From: VAXT01 sp035318925
Lineage (GTDB): Bacteria; Actinomycetota; Thermoleophilia; Gaiellales; Gaiellaceae
Length of the DNA: 57,728 bases
NCBI GenBank assembly: GCA_035318925.1
Contig: DATHDS010000042.1
Span: 1 to 57,728 of the forward strand
Direction: 5' to 3'
Shown one piece after another: positions 47,558-55,729 of this stretch (the stretch's first letter is position 1; each line of letters opens with the position of its first letter). The translations under genes were made by a program, and so were the position numbers. The notes beneath the pieces were generated by a model, which saw only the letters and a program-made list of their open reading frames with translations, was not told the origin of the DNA and did not search any database.

Positions 47558-49297
47558 CTGATCGTCGAGCTCAACAAGCGCGGCAAGCTCGTCGTCGGCG
47601 AGCCGTATTTCGTGCCGGGCACCCCGATCACGATCGACCGAAAGGGGCTCGGCGAGGCCGAGGTCGGCGACCTCGTCGAGGTCACCCAGGGCCGGGGGCG
47701 CGCTCGCGTCGAGCGGGTCATCGGGCCCGCCAAGGCGATCGCGACCGTCCTCGAGGCGCTCCTCGTGGAGCAAGGGCTGCGTGAGGGCTTCGAGCCGCAC
47801 GACCTCCCCACCCCGAGCTTCGAGGGGCGAACCGACCTGCGCGACCTGCACACGTTCACGATCGACCCCGAGACGGCGAAGGACTTCGACGACGCGATCT
47901 CGGTGCGGGCCGAAGGCGAGGGCCTCCGCGTCTGGGTGCACATCGCGGACGTCTCGTACTTCGTCCCGGCAGGGTCGCCGCTCGACCGCGGCGCCGCCGA
48001 GCGCGCGAACTCGGTCTACGTGCCAGGGCTCGTCGCGCCCATGCTCCCGCACTCGCTCGCCGACGAGGCCTGCTCGCTCCGGCCCAACGAGGACCGGCTC
48101 ACGGTCACGGTCGAGATCCCCTTCAGCGCCGGCCTCGAGCCCGGCGAGCCGCTGTTCTACCGGTCCGTGATTCGCAGCAACGAGCGGCTCACCTACTCGC
48201 AGGCCGAGCAAATTCTCGCCGGCGGGAAAGCCGATCCAGAGACTGTCGCGGGCCTCCGCCTGACCGACCGCATCTCGTCCGAGCTGCGCCGCCGTCGTTT
48301 CGCCCGCGGCGCGCTCCGGATCGAGAGCCGCGAGATCAACTTCGCGTTCGACGGCCAGGGTGGGGTGGAGCGCGCCTGGCTCGAGTCGGAGCCGAAGGCC
48401 CACTCCCTGATCGAGGAGCTGATGATCCTCGCGAACGAGGCCGTGGCCGAGTTTCTCTCGAGCCGCCGGCGCGAGTCGCTCTACCGCGTCCACGAGCCGC
48501 CCGAGCCGCAAGCGGTCGAGCTCATGCTCGCGAAGCTCACCGACCTCGAGGTGCCGACCCTGCCGGTTCCGAAGCGCGAGAGTATGTCCCCTGCGGACGC
48601 GGCGCGCCTCGCCGCGGCCGCGAGCGAGCGCGTCACGGAGTACGTGCGCAAGTCCAAACGTGGGGCGGAGGCGTTCCCCGCGCTCGTCCTGCGCTCCCTG
48701 AAGCAGGCGCACTACGACCCGCGCAATCTCGGCCACTCCGGCCTCGCCAGCACCGCCTACACGCACTTCACCTCGCCGATCCGCCGCTACCCCGACCTCG
48801 TCGTCCACCGCGCGCTGCTCCGGGAGCTGGGGCAGGGAGACGATCCCGTGCCGAAGGACCTTGGCGCGCTCGCGGACCACACGTCCGAGCAGGAGCGGGC
48901 CGCGACCGAGATCGAGTACCAGGCCGACGACATCTGCGCGGCCTGGCTGCTCGAGCGCACGCTCTTCGACCGCGGCTGGGAGGATCCGTTTCCCGGCGAG
49001 ATCACCGGCGTCATCCCGTCCGGGCTCTTCGTCCGCTTCGGGGAGGTCTTCGAGGGCTACCTGCCCGCGCGGCGGCTTCAGGGCGACTACTACGAGCTGA
49101 ACGACCTCGGGACGGCACTCGTCGGCCGCCGCGGCGGGCGCCGCTACCGGCTCGGCGACGAGATCGAGGTCAAGGTCGAGGACATCCGGCGCTCCGAGGG
49201 CAAGGTCGAGGTGTCTAGTCCAGGGAGCGGAGAATCACGCGGCGGAGCGCAAAGAGGCCGACGATCCCGGCGCCGACCAAGGTCGCGAGCACGATAG
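47558..49297 (+). CDS. RNB-family 3'-5' exoribonuclease (RNase II/R type)
   Basis: Exoribonuclease with an RNB catalytic domain: TIDPETAKDFDDAISV supplies the metal-binding aspartates, followed by AHYDPRNLGHSGLA and YTHFTSPIRRYPDLVVHR. A short S1-like domain lies at the end (GEITGVIPSGLFVRFGEVFE). It lacks the N-terminal cold-shock domains of full-length RNase R, as is common in actinobacteria. Homologous sequence appears to start at IVELNKRGKLVVGEPYF, whose only available initiator is CTG at 47558. GTG at 47612 is the first standard start and would give 561 aa instead of 579. The Arg/Ser-rich C-terminal tail is encoded opposite the 3' end of the convergent gene (83-nt overlap). Confidence 0.88.
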   Translation: MIVELNKRGKLVVGEPYFVPGTPITIDRKGLGEAEVGDLVEVTQGRGRARVERVIGPAKAIATVLEALLVEQGLREGFEPHDLPTPSFEGRTDLRDLHTFTIDPETAKDFDDAISVRAEGEGLRVWVHIADVSYFVPAGSPLDRGAAERANSVYVPGLVAPMLPHSLADEACSLRPNEDRLTVTVEIPFSAGLEPGEPLFYRSVIRSNERLTYSQAEQILAGGKADPETVAGLRLTDRISSELRRRRFARGALRIESREINFAFDGQGGVERAWLESEPKAHSLIEELMILANEAVAEFLSSRRRESLYRVHEPPEPQAVELMLAKLTDLEVPTLPVPKRESMSPADAARLAAAASERVTEYVRKSKRGAEAFPALVLRSLKQAHYDPRNLGHSGLASTAYTHFTSPIRRYPDLVVHRALLRELGQGDDPVPKDLGALADHTSEQERAATEIEYQADDICAAWLLERTLFDRGWEDPFPGEITGVIPSGLFVRFGEVFEGYLPARRLQGDYYELNDLGTALVGRRGGRRYRLGDEIEVKVEDIRRSEGKVEVSSPGSGESRGGAQRGRRSRRRPRSRAR

Positions 49298-49871
49298 CCA
49301 GCGTCACGGGGAAGCTCTGCTTGGGCGGCGGCTTGTAGTCGAGGCTGCCCGTGATGAAGACGCGCTTGCCGTTTGCCGTCAGCGGCACCTTCCAGTTGAA
49401 GACGTGATGCGGCTTCCGGGGCGCGTTCTTGATCACCGGCGGCGGGATCGGGTTCATGTAGTGGATCCGGTGGTCGTGCCAGGCCCAGACATGGCCGCCG
49501 GCCAGCTTCTCCCATTTTGGCGAAGCCTTGGCCGACGCAGATTTCGGCACCGCTGTCTTCGCGTACCGGTCCTGGTTGAGGTAGCCGGCCGGCGAGTTCA
49601 CGTTCACGTAGATCCCGTTCGGCCCGAAGCGAAGGTAGGGCTCAGGGTCGGTCCCGTAGCCGTCGACAATGATCGTCTTGCCGCTCAGGTTGTCGAGCCA
49701 CACCTGGTCGTCACCGTAGAGGACCTTCAGCTTCAGGCCCCGCATCGGCGGCTCCAGCCCGCGGATCGTCGAGCGGTAGCCCAGCTTCGCGGTGCCGTAG
49801 TGCGCTAAGGCGGCCGAGGGGGAGAGGGCGGCCACCAGGGCGACGGCTGCCAGAGCAAGGCCTCGTCTCAA
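49215..49871 (-). CDS. Secreted histidine-containing membrane-anchored protein of the copper cluster
   Basis: 218-aa protein of unknown family. A signal peptide ending ALAHYG leaves a histidine near the mature N-terminus, as in copper-binding YcnI and CopC. The mature part is beta-rich and contains the histidine cluster HVWAWHDHRIHYM, followed by one C-terminal membrane helix (VTLAIVLATLVGAGIVGLFA) and a short basic tail. It is coupled to ycnI by a 4-nt overlap. A role in extracellular copper handling is inferred from the histidines and neighbours. Confidence 0.8.
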   Translation of the reverse strand: MRRGLALAAVALVAALSPSAALAHYGTAKLGYRSTIRGLEPPMRGLKLKVLYGDDQVWLDNLSGKTIIVDGYGTDPEPYLRFGPNGIYVNVNSPAGYLNQDRYAKTAVPKSASAKASPKWEKLAGGHVWAWHDHRIHYMNPIPPPVIKNAPRKPHHVFNWKVPLTANGKRVFITGSLDYKPPPKQSFPVTLAIVLATLVGAGIVGLFALRRVILRSLD

Positions 49872-50521
49872 GCGCGCCTCCTGCGCATCATTCCGAGCCC
49901 CAAGGCGGCCAGGCCGGCGATCAGGCCGACGATCGCGACGCCGAGGGCGAGATTCGCTCGGCCGTTGTCTTTGTCGCCCGAGGTCGCAGAAGTCGCGGAC
50001 GTCGTAGTCGTCGTCGCACTCGTGGGCGTCGCCGCCGTCAGCAGCACGTGCGGCGCCGGCTCGTCGGCGGTGAGCGCGCCGATCCAGTGCACGACCTTGC
50101 CGTTCGCGTACGTCTGGACGGCCGGCATGATCAGCGTCGTCCCCGGCGTGTCCGGGACGTGGGCGGTGATCACGAACTCATCGAACTCACCCGGCTTGAT
50201 GGGGCCGCCAGACCACGTGATGGTCGAGACGCGATCGGTGATCGTCTCGCCCTCGATCGTGACGGGCTTGGCGAGCTTCACGGTCGTGGTCTTCCAGGTC
50301 CAGTCGGGCTTCGGCTCGACGGCGACAGAGGTGATGCCCACCGGGAGCTTCACCGCGACCTTCGTCGTCGGCGAATTGAGCTCCACGGGCACCTGGAACG
50401 CGAAGCGCTGGAAGCTATCCGCCGGGACTTTGCCTGGCGAGAGTGTCACGTGTGCTGCAGCGGCCGGCGCCAGGAAGAGCGCGGCGGTGATCGCTGCGAT
50501 GAAGGGTTTGCGCAGGTTCAT
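49868..50521 (-). CDS. ycnI: YcnI-like copper-binding protein (DUF1775)
   Basis: 217-aa secreted protein. The signal peptide ends in AAAAHVTLSPGKVPA, so His is the first or second mature residue, the hallmark of YcnI copper sites. The DUF1775 domain contains VELNSPTTKVAVKLPVGI, the Trp-containing KPDWTWKTTTV and the FDEFVITAHVPDTPG strand. A Thr/Ser-rich linker leads to a C-terminal membrane helix and MRRRRA tail, so it is anchored outside the membrane. YcnI proteins bind Cu(II) and feed YcnJ/CopD-type importers, represented by the CopC-CopD gene encoded immediately upstream. Confidence 0.92.
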   Translation of the reverse strand: MNLRKPFIAAITAALFLAPAAAAHVTLSPGKVPADSFQRFAFQVPVELNSPTTKVAVKLPVGITSVAVEPKPDWTWKTTTVKLAKPVTIEGETITDRVSTITWSGGPIKPGEFDEFVITAHVPDTPGTTLIMPAVQTYANGKVVHWIGALTADEPAPHVLLTAATPTSATTTTTSATSATSGDKDNGRANLALGVAIVGLIAGLAALGLGMMRRRRA

Positions 50522-50522
50522 G

Positions 50523-52199
50523 TCAGCCCTTTCGGACGGGGACGGTCACTGTTTGCGTGAGCGCTTCGAACTCGCCGCGCCGCGCCTCGATCGTCAATTG
50601 CCAGTCGCCCGGCAGCGGGAAGACCGCGGCCGAGATCGTGTAGTGGCTGGGGACGATCCGCTGGAGCGGAATGCGCAGCGGGCCGATGTTGTTGCTCGGA
50701 AGGGTTGCCGAGAGCTTCGCGTCGGCGGTGTTGGCCGGGACCCCCGCTTGATTGAAGAAGTAGAGATGGATCACGTTCGGTCCCGTCCGCGCCGGTTCCA
50801 CGAGGAGGTTGACCTCGAGGTTCCCGATCGGGGCCGTGGTCGTGAAGTACTTCGGAGGCTTGACGGATGCCTTCGCCGGAGGCTCGGTGACGAGCACCGC
50901 GGTCACTCCGACGATGGTCGCCATGATCAGCAGCTCCGCGCCGGCTGCTCGCAGGAAGCGTCGCTGCTCGACGATCGACGCGATCTGCTTGCGGAGCCTC
51001 GGCACCGCGAAGCGGTTGTTGTAGGCGCCGAGCCCGAGCAGCGGCAGGACGAGCAGGATCTTCGCGAGCAGCAACTGTCCGTACGTCGTGTGCCAGAGCC
51101 CGGTCCAGATGACCCGAGGCCAGTGGCGAAGCGCCGTGCCGGACGGAACGAGCTCCTCGGAGCCGCGCACCAGTCCGGCCGTGATCAGCGTGACGACGGA
51201 GATCACGGCGAGGATCGAGAAGCGAGGGACGGCACGCGCGGCGAGGGGCCAGCGGTCGTTACCTGCGAGCAGGAGGGCGAGGATCGTGAAGCCGAGCCCG
51301 CCGACCCAGGTCGACGCCGCCGCCAGGTGCACGACGTCGGCGATGAGCGCGAGCGTTCCGCTCGTCCGAGCGTGGCCGGCCGACGAGATCGTCGGCAGCA
51401 GACAGAGTGCCGGCACGAGCGCGAGCGGCCCGAGCACCTTGTTGGGGCGCCAACCTGCGGCGAAGGCGATGATCGCCGTGGCCGCTGAGAAGGCGAGCTG
51501 GTACAGGAACGCCTTCCCGAAGCGCGTCTGGAGCACCGAGTCGACGGTGTTCCAGTGGAACGCCTCCGATAAGCCGAACCCTCCGGCGACGGCGCCCTGG
51601 AGGACGATGCAGAGGATGCCGGCGATCACGAGCCCGACCGCAAGCCCGGCGAGGATCCGGTAGAGGCGGGCGCGGAGCTCCGCGGCCGCCGAGCGCAGGA
51701 CGAGCGCGAGGGCCGCGGCACCGCCGACGACGAGCAGCATGAGCGCGAAGTCCAGTGCCCGAGCGAACTTGAAGAGAGCGTCGACCGAGCCGGGCGTGCC
51801 TTTCCCGAAGACCTTCTTGCACTGGCCCGCGTGCTTGGCGGACTTGACCGAGAAGGTGAACGCGCCGGCAACAGGATGCGAGTCCGCGGAGATGACCCGC
51901 CACGTCACCGTGTACGTCCCGGCTGGGAGCCGCTTTCCGAGGGCGACCGAGACCGACCGCTGATCGGGGCGGCCGATCTTGCCGGCGTCGACCCGGCCTC
52001 CGCCGCAGTCGTAGACCCGGATCGACCCGAACGCGGTCTCCACCGCCTCGTTGAAGCGCAGCGTGACCGCCGTCGGGCTGTTCCGTGCGACCGACCCGTT
52101 CTCGGGCATGCTCTGCTGGAGAATGGCGTGCGCGAACGCCGACGGCGCTGCTGCCAGCGCAATCAAGACGACCGCTAACGCGATGCTGCTTCTCTTCAA
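50523..52199 (-). CDS. ycnJ: CopC-CopD fusion, YcnJ-like copper importer
   Basis: 558-aa fusion. A signal peptide is followed by a CopC domain (AHAILQQSMPENGSVARNSP with the mature N-terminal His, and SADSHPVAGAFTFSV). A membrane domain of eight or more helices typical of CopD follows, and then an extracytoplasmic C-terminal domain of about 110 residues (FTTTAPIGNLEVNLLVEPAR). CopC binds Cu(II) outside and CopD moves copper across the membrane. The stop is 1 nt from ycnI. Nothing in the sequence reveals the regulator. Other CopD-like roles remain possible. Confidence 0.92.
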   Translation of the reverse strand: MKRSSIALAVVLIALAAAPSAFAHAILQQSMPENGSVARNSPTAVTLRFNEAVETAFGSIRVYDCGGGRVDAGKIGRPDQRSVSVALGKRLPAGTYTVTWRVISADSHPVAGAFTFSVKSAKHAGQCKKVFGKGTPGSVDALFKFARALDFALMLLVVGGAAALALVLRSAAAELRARLYRILAGLAVGLVIAGILCIVLQGAVAGGFGLSEAFHWNTVDSVLQTRFGKAFLYQLAFSAATAIIAFAAGWRPNKVLGPLALVPALCLLPTISSAGHARTSGTLALIADVVHLAAASTWVGGLGFTILALLLAGNDRWPLAARAVPRFSILAVISVVTLITAGLVRGSEELVPSGTALRHWPRVIWTGLWHTTYGQLLLAKILLVLPLLGLGAYNNRFAVPRLRKQIASIVEQRRFLRAAGAELLIMATIVGVTAVLVTEPPAKASVKPPKYFTTTAPIGNLEVNLLVEPARTGPNVIHLYFFNQAGVPANTADAKLSATLPSNNIGPLRIPLQRIVPSHYTISAAVFPLPGDWQLTIEARRGEFEALTQTVTVPVRKG

Positions 52200-52245
52200 T
52201 TCGCTCCTTCGCTCGAGGCCGCTGCAGTGCGACCAACGGAAACGG

Positions 52246-52824
52246 TCAGCGAACGAAAGGGGGCGCGCGCTCTCCGTAACCCCGTGCGAGCCCGGCGGGA
52301 CGCGGAGCCGCTGTGGCGCGGACGGGGACGGGGACGAAAACCGGAAAGGCGAGGCGAGGTCGGGCGGCCAGCGCTCGCCCGACTGCGTGAGCGGCCGAGC
52401 TCAGGACCCAGGCGAGAAGGAGAGCGGCCAGAGCGAATGGGAGCTGGAACGCGAGCCCGATCAGGAACGCAGGCTCGAACACTGTCGTCCACGGGACGTG
52501 GCCCGCATGGAGGAGCCGCTCGAGGAATTCCTGGACGACGAACGCGATGGATGGCAGCAGCACGAGGAGCGGGGAGATCGTGGGCCGTCCCCGCTCGCCC
52601 CGGAAGCCCGCCAGGCCCTGGAGAACGAGCCCGGTCACAAGCACGCCGAGGCAGACCGCGAGCGCGAAGGGCACGTAGCCGAAGTAGCCGTGACCGCTGT
52701 GCGCGAGCGCGTCGGCGCGTGCATGAGCGTCCGCGATCGCAAGCCGGTAGCCGAGTGCGTGCCCTGCGAGCAATCCGCCGAGCATGAGCGGAGCGGTCGA
52801 GAACCACGCGAGTCGCTGCCTCAT
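52246..52824 (-). CDS. Membrane protein upstream of the copper genes
   Basis: 192-aa protein with four predicted helices (about residues 8-26, 45-67, 80-96, 108-133) and a basic, Pro/Arg-rich cytoplasmic tail. A histidine-rich loop (DAHARADALAHSGHGYFGY) sits between helices 1 and 2 on the outer side, and HAGHVP lies later. The gene is first in the copper operon, with 46 nt to the CopC-CopD gene. The ATG at 52824 is preferred over 52893, which would overlap smpB. A metal-related function is likely; the family is not recognised. Confidence 0.75.
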   Translation of the reverse strand: MRQRLAWFSTAPLMLGGLLAGHALGYRLAIADAHARADALAHSGHGYFGYVPFALAVCLGVLVTGLVLQGLAGFRGERGRPTISPLLVLLPSIAFVVQEFLERLLHAGHVPWTTVFEPAFLIGLAFQLPFALAALLLAWVLSSAAHAVGRALAARPRLAFPVFVPVPVRATAAPRPAGLARGYGERAPPFVR

Positions 52825-52862
52825 CGCCGGAATGGTCGCAGATACCGGTCGCAACCCGAACC

Positions 52863-52868
52863 TACAAT
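52863..52868 (+). promoter_or_regulatory. Leaderless -10 for smpB
   Basis: TACAAT ends 6 nt before the smpB ATG at 52875. It lies in the 50-bp divergent gap to the membrane protein gene. This is one of the best -10 matches in the window. Confidence 0.55.
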
Positions 52869-52874
52869 CGTCGT

Positions 52875-53330
52875 ATGGCAGGCCAGAAGCCAATCGCAGA
52901 GAACCGCAAGGCCCGGCACGACTACCATCTGCTCGAGCGCTTCGAAGCGGGCATCGTGTTGACCGGGAGCGAGGTGAAATCTCTCCGGGCGGGCCGAGTG
53001 AGCCTTCAGCAGGCCTATGCGGACGTGCGCGAGGGCGAGGCGTGGCTTGTGGGCGCGCACATCGACACCTACGACCAGGCGGGGATCCAGAACCACGAGC
53101 CCGAGCGCGACCGGAAGCTTCTGCTGCATCGCCGCGAGCTCGACTCGCTCTACGGCAAGGTGCGCGAGAAGGGCCTGACGCTCGTGCCGACCCGGCTCTA
53201 CTTCAAGAACGGCCGCGCGAAGGTCGAGCTCGCGCTCGCCCGCGGCAAGGAGCAGCGCGACAAGCGGAGCGACATCGCCAAGCGCGACGCCGACCGCCAG
53301 ATCGAGCGCGCCCTGAAGAGCCGGAGGTAG
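52875..53330 (+). CDS. smpB: SsrA-binding protein SmpB
   Basis: 151-aa partner of tmRNA in trans-translation. It binds the tRNA-like domain and brings it to stalled ribosomes. The OB-fold motifs ARHDYHLLERFEAGIVLTGS, EVKSLRAGRVSLQQAY and KLYFKNGRAKVELALARGKE-type segments, and the basic C-terminal tail (ERALKSRR) that enters the decoding centre, are present. The tmRNA gene ssrA lies 1.36 kb downstream on the same strand, separated by two minus-strand genes. Confidence 0.97.
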   Translation: MAGQKPIAENRKARHDYHLLERFEAGIVLTGSEVKSLRAGRVSLQQAYADVREGEAWLVGAHIDTYDQAGIQNHEPERDRKLLLHRRELDSLYGKVREKGLTLVPTRLYFKNGRAKVELALARGKEQRDKRSDIAKRDADRQIERALKSRR

Positions 53331-53435
53331 TTACTTGTTTTCTGCCGAGTTACCGGTACGACTCTCGGGTCGCATCGGGCTCGGGCGAACTGGCTCAGGC
53401 CGCGGTGTGGAGGGCTTGTCAGCCATAGTCAAAGT

Positions 53436-53912
53436 CTAGCTGCGGCTGGCGATATCGATTACCCAGGCAAGCACTTCGGCGGTTAGGAGGATCACCGCAA
53501 TTCTGAAGTACACAATCAACCACCCAAGCCTGCTCTCGTTCTTGTCATAGCTGTCTTGCATGTGGAGAGCCAGGTCGCGATGGATGCGTTCAACACTGAA
53601 GGGCTCTTCCGTCTCGATGTAGATACTGATGAGACGCCTGGGAATCGCCGCAAACTCCCACTCTTTACGCGGCCAGAGTATGAGCAGCGCGGATGCGCTT
53701 AGGCCGACAAACCCCAGAACAGCCAACCAGCTCCACGTCGACATTGAACCCTGCCTGAGGGCTTGGCCACCGAGGAAAGAAGTGGCGATCGCTGCTGCCG
53801 AGAGGAGAATCCCGCCTCGCGTGCGGAAGTTGTCGAGCACGCTCTGCTGCTGCGAGAGCGCTCGGACAGCCTCGTCGTACGCGAGCTTGTAAGCGTCTTG
53901 AGTTTCATCCAC
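53436..53912 (-). CDS. Small SLATT-like multipass membrane protein
   Basis: 158-aa protein. An N-terminal amphipathic helix (YDEAVRALSQQQSVLDNFRT) leads into helix 1 (GGILLSAAAIATSFLGG), helix 2 (WSWLAVLGFVGLSASALLIL), a soluble loop, and a last helix (LIVYFRIAVILLTAEVLAWV). The pattern of a short helix that turns directly into two membrane helices resembles SLATT or Pycsar-effector (DUF5706) proteins, some of which are pore-forming defence effectors. No cyclase gene is adjacent, so this assignment is tentative. The base composition is lower in GC than its neighbours, which suggests recent acquisition. Confidence 0.6.
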   Translation of the reverse strand: MDETQDAYKLAYDEAVRALSQQQSVLDNFRTRGGILLSAAAIATSFLGGQALRQGSMSTWSWLAVLGFVGLSASALLILWPRKEWEFAAIPRRLISIYIETEEPFSVERIHRDLALHMQDSYDKNESRLGWLIVYFRIAVILLTAEVLAWVIDIASRS

Positions 53913-53963
53913 GTCTCGACTCTGCCGTCGCGGTCGGACGAATTCTCGCTTTCGGACACGTCC

Positions 53964-54639
53964 TTAATGCCAGGTGCGAAGTTGTGCGAGGAGTTCCGGA
54001 AGCTCGGCCATCTTCTCGATCACAGCATCCGCTGCGGCTAGCCCCTCGCGCTGGGCCACTTCGGGAGCGAAGCCGATGACCCGGATGCCCGCGGAGCGGG
54101 CGCCGATGATGTCCGCAATCGTGTCGCCGACGGCGACAGTGTTCTCGCGTGGCCAGTCGCCGGCGCGGTGCCGGGCGATGTCGATCAGCGTCGGGCGGCC
54201 CTCGGCGTCGCAGCCGAACGCCCCCTGGCCGGAGGGAAACAGGTGGTTAAGTCCGATCAGCTCAAGGCGAGCTCGTGCGACGGGCTCCGGGTTCCCTGTC
54301 AGCAGGGCGCGATGCTCGATCTGCGAGAGGGCCTCGGCTGCACCCTCGGAGGCGTGCCAGTCGCTCGTGTCGGCTGTGGAGAGCAGTTCGAGGTAGCGAG
54401 TGGAGGCAACCTTGCACCAGCGCTCGAGACCGGAGTCGATCTCCTCGTCGGGAAGCCCGTCGGCCTGGAGGAGCAGGCGCGATCCTAGTGGCGGTCTGGC
54501 CCGGGTGGTCGACGTATTTGATCGCGTCGTCCGCAAGCCGGCGGCCCCAGACGGTCTCGATCGCATCCGTGGTCGCCTTTCCCATCAGCGGGTCGCTGTT
54601 CATGAACAGCGTCTTGTCGACGTCGAACAGAACGAGCAT
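53964..54639 (-). pseudogene. HAD-family phosphatase, frameshifted
   Basis: A haloacid dehalogenase hydrolase split over two frames. The first frame starts MLVLFDVDKTLFMNSD (ATG 54639, nucleophile Asp motif DVDKT) and runs to KYVDHPGQTATRI. The second continues RLLLQADGLPDEEIDSGLER with ALLTGNPEPVARARLEL and the C-terminal VAVGDTIADIIGARSAGI. The switch is at about 54478-54483, where ATC-GCGCCTG needs one base fewer (or two more). All HAD motifs are otherwise intact. It is either a recent pseudogene or a sequencing error. A phosphoglycolate phosphatase-like role would be expected if functional. Confidence 0.8.
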
Positions 54640-54674
54640 TCCCTCCGGCGCCGGGCGGTTTTCCAGCACACGGC

Positions 54675-54680
54675 TACAAT
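54675..54680 (+). promoter_or_regulatory. ssrA promoter, -10
   Basis: TACAAT, 13 nt before the mature tmRNA 5' end. Transcription would start near 54687, leaving a short leader for RNase P to remove. Confidence 0.6.
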
Positions 54681-54693
54681 AAGGGGGACATAC

Positions 54694-55054
54694 GGGGGCG
54701 ACCAGGTTTCGACGTGGTCGATTCTCCGGTTGAGCTGCAAGCCGAGGTCCCCGGTCGGCCTCGTAAAACAACCGGGACAAAACGCAAGTGCGAAGAACAC
54801 ACACGCACTCGCTCTCGCTGCCTAAACCACAGTGAGGCGCGTCGCTCCGAGCTCGGCCCGTGGCTCGGGTAGCGGCGTCATAAACGGGCTCGGCGCCTAG
54901 GGAGAGTCAATCGCCCGAAGCGCGACACCAAAGGATGACTAGCCCGGCGGTAGGTTGGCTCCCACCGGCCGGCGGGCGAAACTCAAGGGAGCCTACGCTT
55001 GTAGACGTTCAGCCGGTGCGTCCGCGGACGCGGGTTCGATTCCCGCCGCCTCCA
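54694..55054 (+). ncRNA. ssrA: Transfer-messenger RNA (tmRNA)
   Basis: One-piece tmRNA that rescues stalled ribosomes. The 5' end GGGGGCGACCAGGTTTCGAC and the 3' end with T-arm GCGGGTTCGATTCCCGC and CGCCTCCA are diagnostic. The 7-bp acceptor stem pairs 54694-54700 with 55047-55053. The CCA end is not encoded. The tag reading frame is 54784-54822 with TAA at 54823-54825, encoding ASAKNTHALALAA. The last residues ALAA are the usual protease signal; the N-terminal part differs from common actinobacterial tags. smpB is nearby. The 3' end of ssrA is a frequent integration target, and the DNA downstream looks accessory. Confidence 0.95.
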
Positions 55055-55059
55055 TTATT

Positions 55060-55076
55060 GTTGTCGTTTCGACAAC
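55060..55076 (+). terminator. ssrA terminator hairpin
   Basis: GTTGTCG (55060-55066), loop TTT, CGACAAC (55070-55076), 5 nt after the tmRNA. There is no clear T-tract. Confidence 0.55.
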
Positions 55077-55170
55077 GTGCTATAGCCAATCTCTCAGGGG
55101 AGAGCACCGTCGCGCAGACAGAAGCGTTCTCCCAGACCCTCCTGGGGTTCGCTCGGCAGCGGCCGCCGGT

Positions 55171-55176
55171 TACGCT
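55171..55176 (+). promoter_or_regulatory. Candidate leaderless -10
   Basis: TACGCT ends 6 nt before the ATG at 55183. This supports that start over in-frame codons reaching back into ssrA. Confidence 0.4.
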
Positions 55177-55182
55177 CAGGAC

Positions 55183-55668
55183 ATGAAGACGAAGCCGACC
55201 AACGTGATGATGATCGACGTGGGCGGCCAGATCGTCGAGCTGACCTTCACGCATTACCGCCTGCTCTACTGCGCCGACTCGGCAAGCCTGCCCGAACTCC
55301 TGGGCGGCCTCAAGACCTACGGCTTCCCTGAGAATGTCGAGTGGCCGGCGCTTCCGCTACGCGAGGCTCGCAAGGGATTGCTCCAACTCGTCCAGATTGG
55401 CTACATCGACGTCCTAGCGAGGGGTGGAGCAGTTTTGTCAAGAGCCACGGCCGCTCAAGTGCTGAAACGGGATGCGCCGTGGCAGAACCTTCCGCTGGAC
55501 TCGCCCGACTACTTCGAGGTCTGGGCGAACGAGGAAGGCGCGGAGGTATTCAAGGCGCTGAAGACAAGGTTCGGGGACGTCGGTGTGATCGGAAAGGTGT
55601 CAAAGGAGGTCGACGAGAAGGGGCGCAAGGGCCGGCAGCCGCGGAAGAGCGGTAGGAGACGGAAGTAG
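55183..55668 (+). CDS. Unknown protein downstream of ssrA
   Basis: 161-aa soluble protein without recognised domain. The N-terminal half (MMIDVGGQIVELTFTHYRLL) looks like a small alpha/beta fold. The C-terminal 30 residues are strongly basic (EKGRKGRQPRKSGRRRK), which suggests binding to nucleic acid or the ribosome. The ATG at 55183 follows a leaderless-type hexamer. It is the first gene after tmRNA and ends 8 nt before the first copy of the 35-bp repeat. Confidence 0.7.
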   Translation: MKTKPTNVMMIDVGGQIVELTFTHYRLLYCADSASLPELLGGLKTYGFPENVEWPALPLREARKGLLQLVQIGYIDVLARGGAVLSRATAAQVLKRDAPWQNLPLDSPDYFEVWANEEGAEVFKALKTRFGDVGVIGKVSKEVDEKGRKGRQPRKSGRRRK

Positions 55669-55675
55669 GCCGCCC

Positions 55676-55710
55676 CGGAGGACATTCCCGAACACTGGCC
55701 CAGGCCACGC
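55676..55710 (+). repeat. 35-bp intergenic repeat, copy 1
   Basis: Core GGACATTCCCGAACACTGGC. It starts 8 nt after one stop codon and ends 20 nt before the next start. It shares 31 of 35 bases with copy 2. Confidence 0.85.
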
Positions 55711-55729
55711 CGGTCTAAGCTGGCGATGC

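Noticed and set aside
55020..55054. Prophage attachment site at the ssrA 3' end
   Set aside because: No second copy of the tmRNA 3' end is found downstream in the window and no integrase is present. The shared ATTCCCG with the 35-bp repeat is too short to count.
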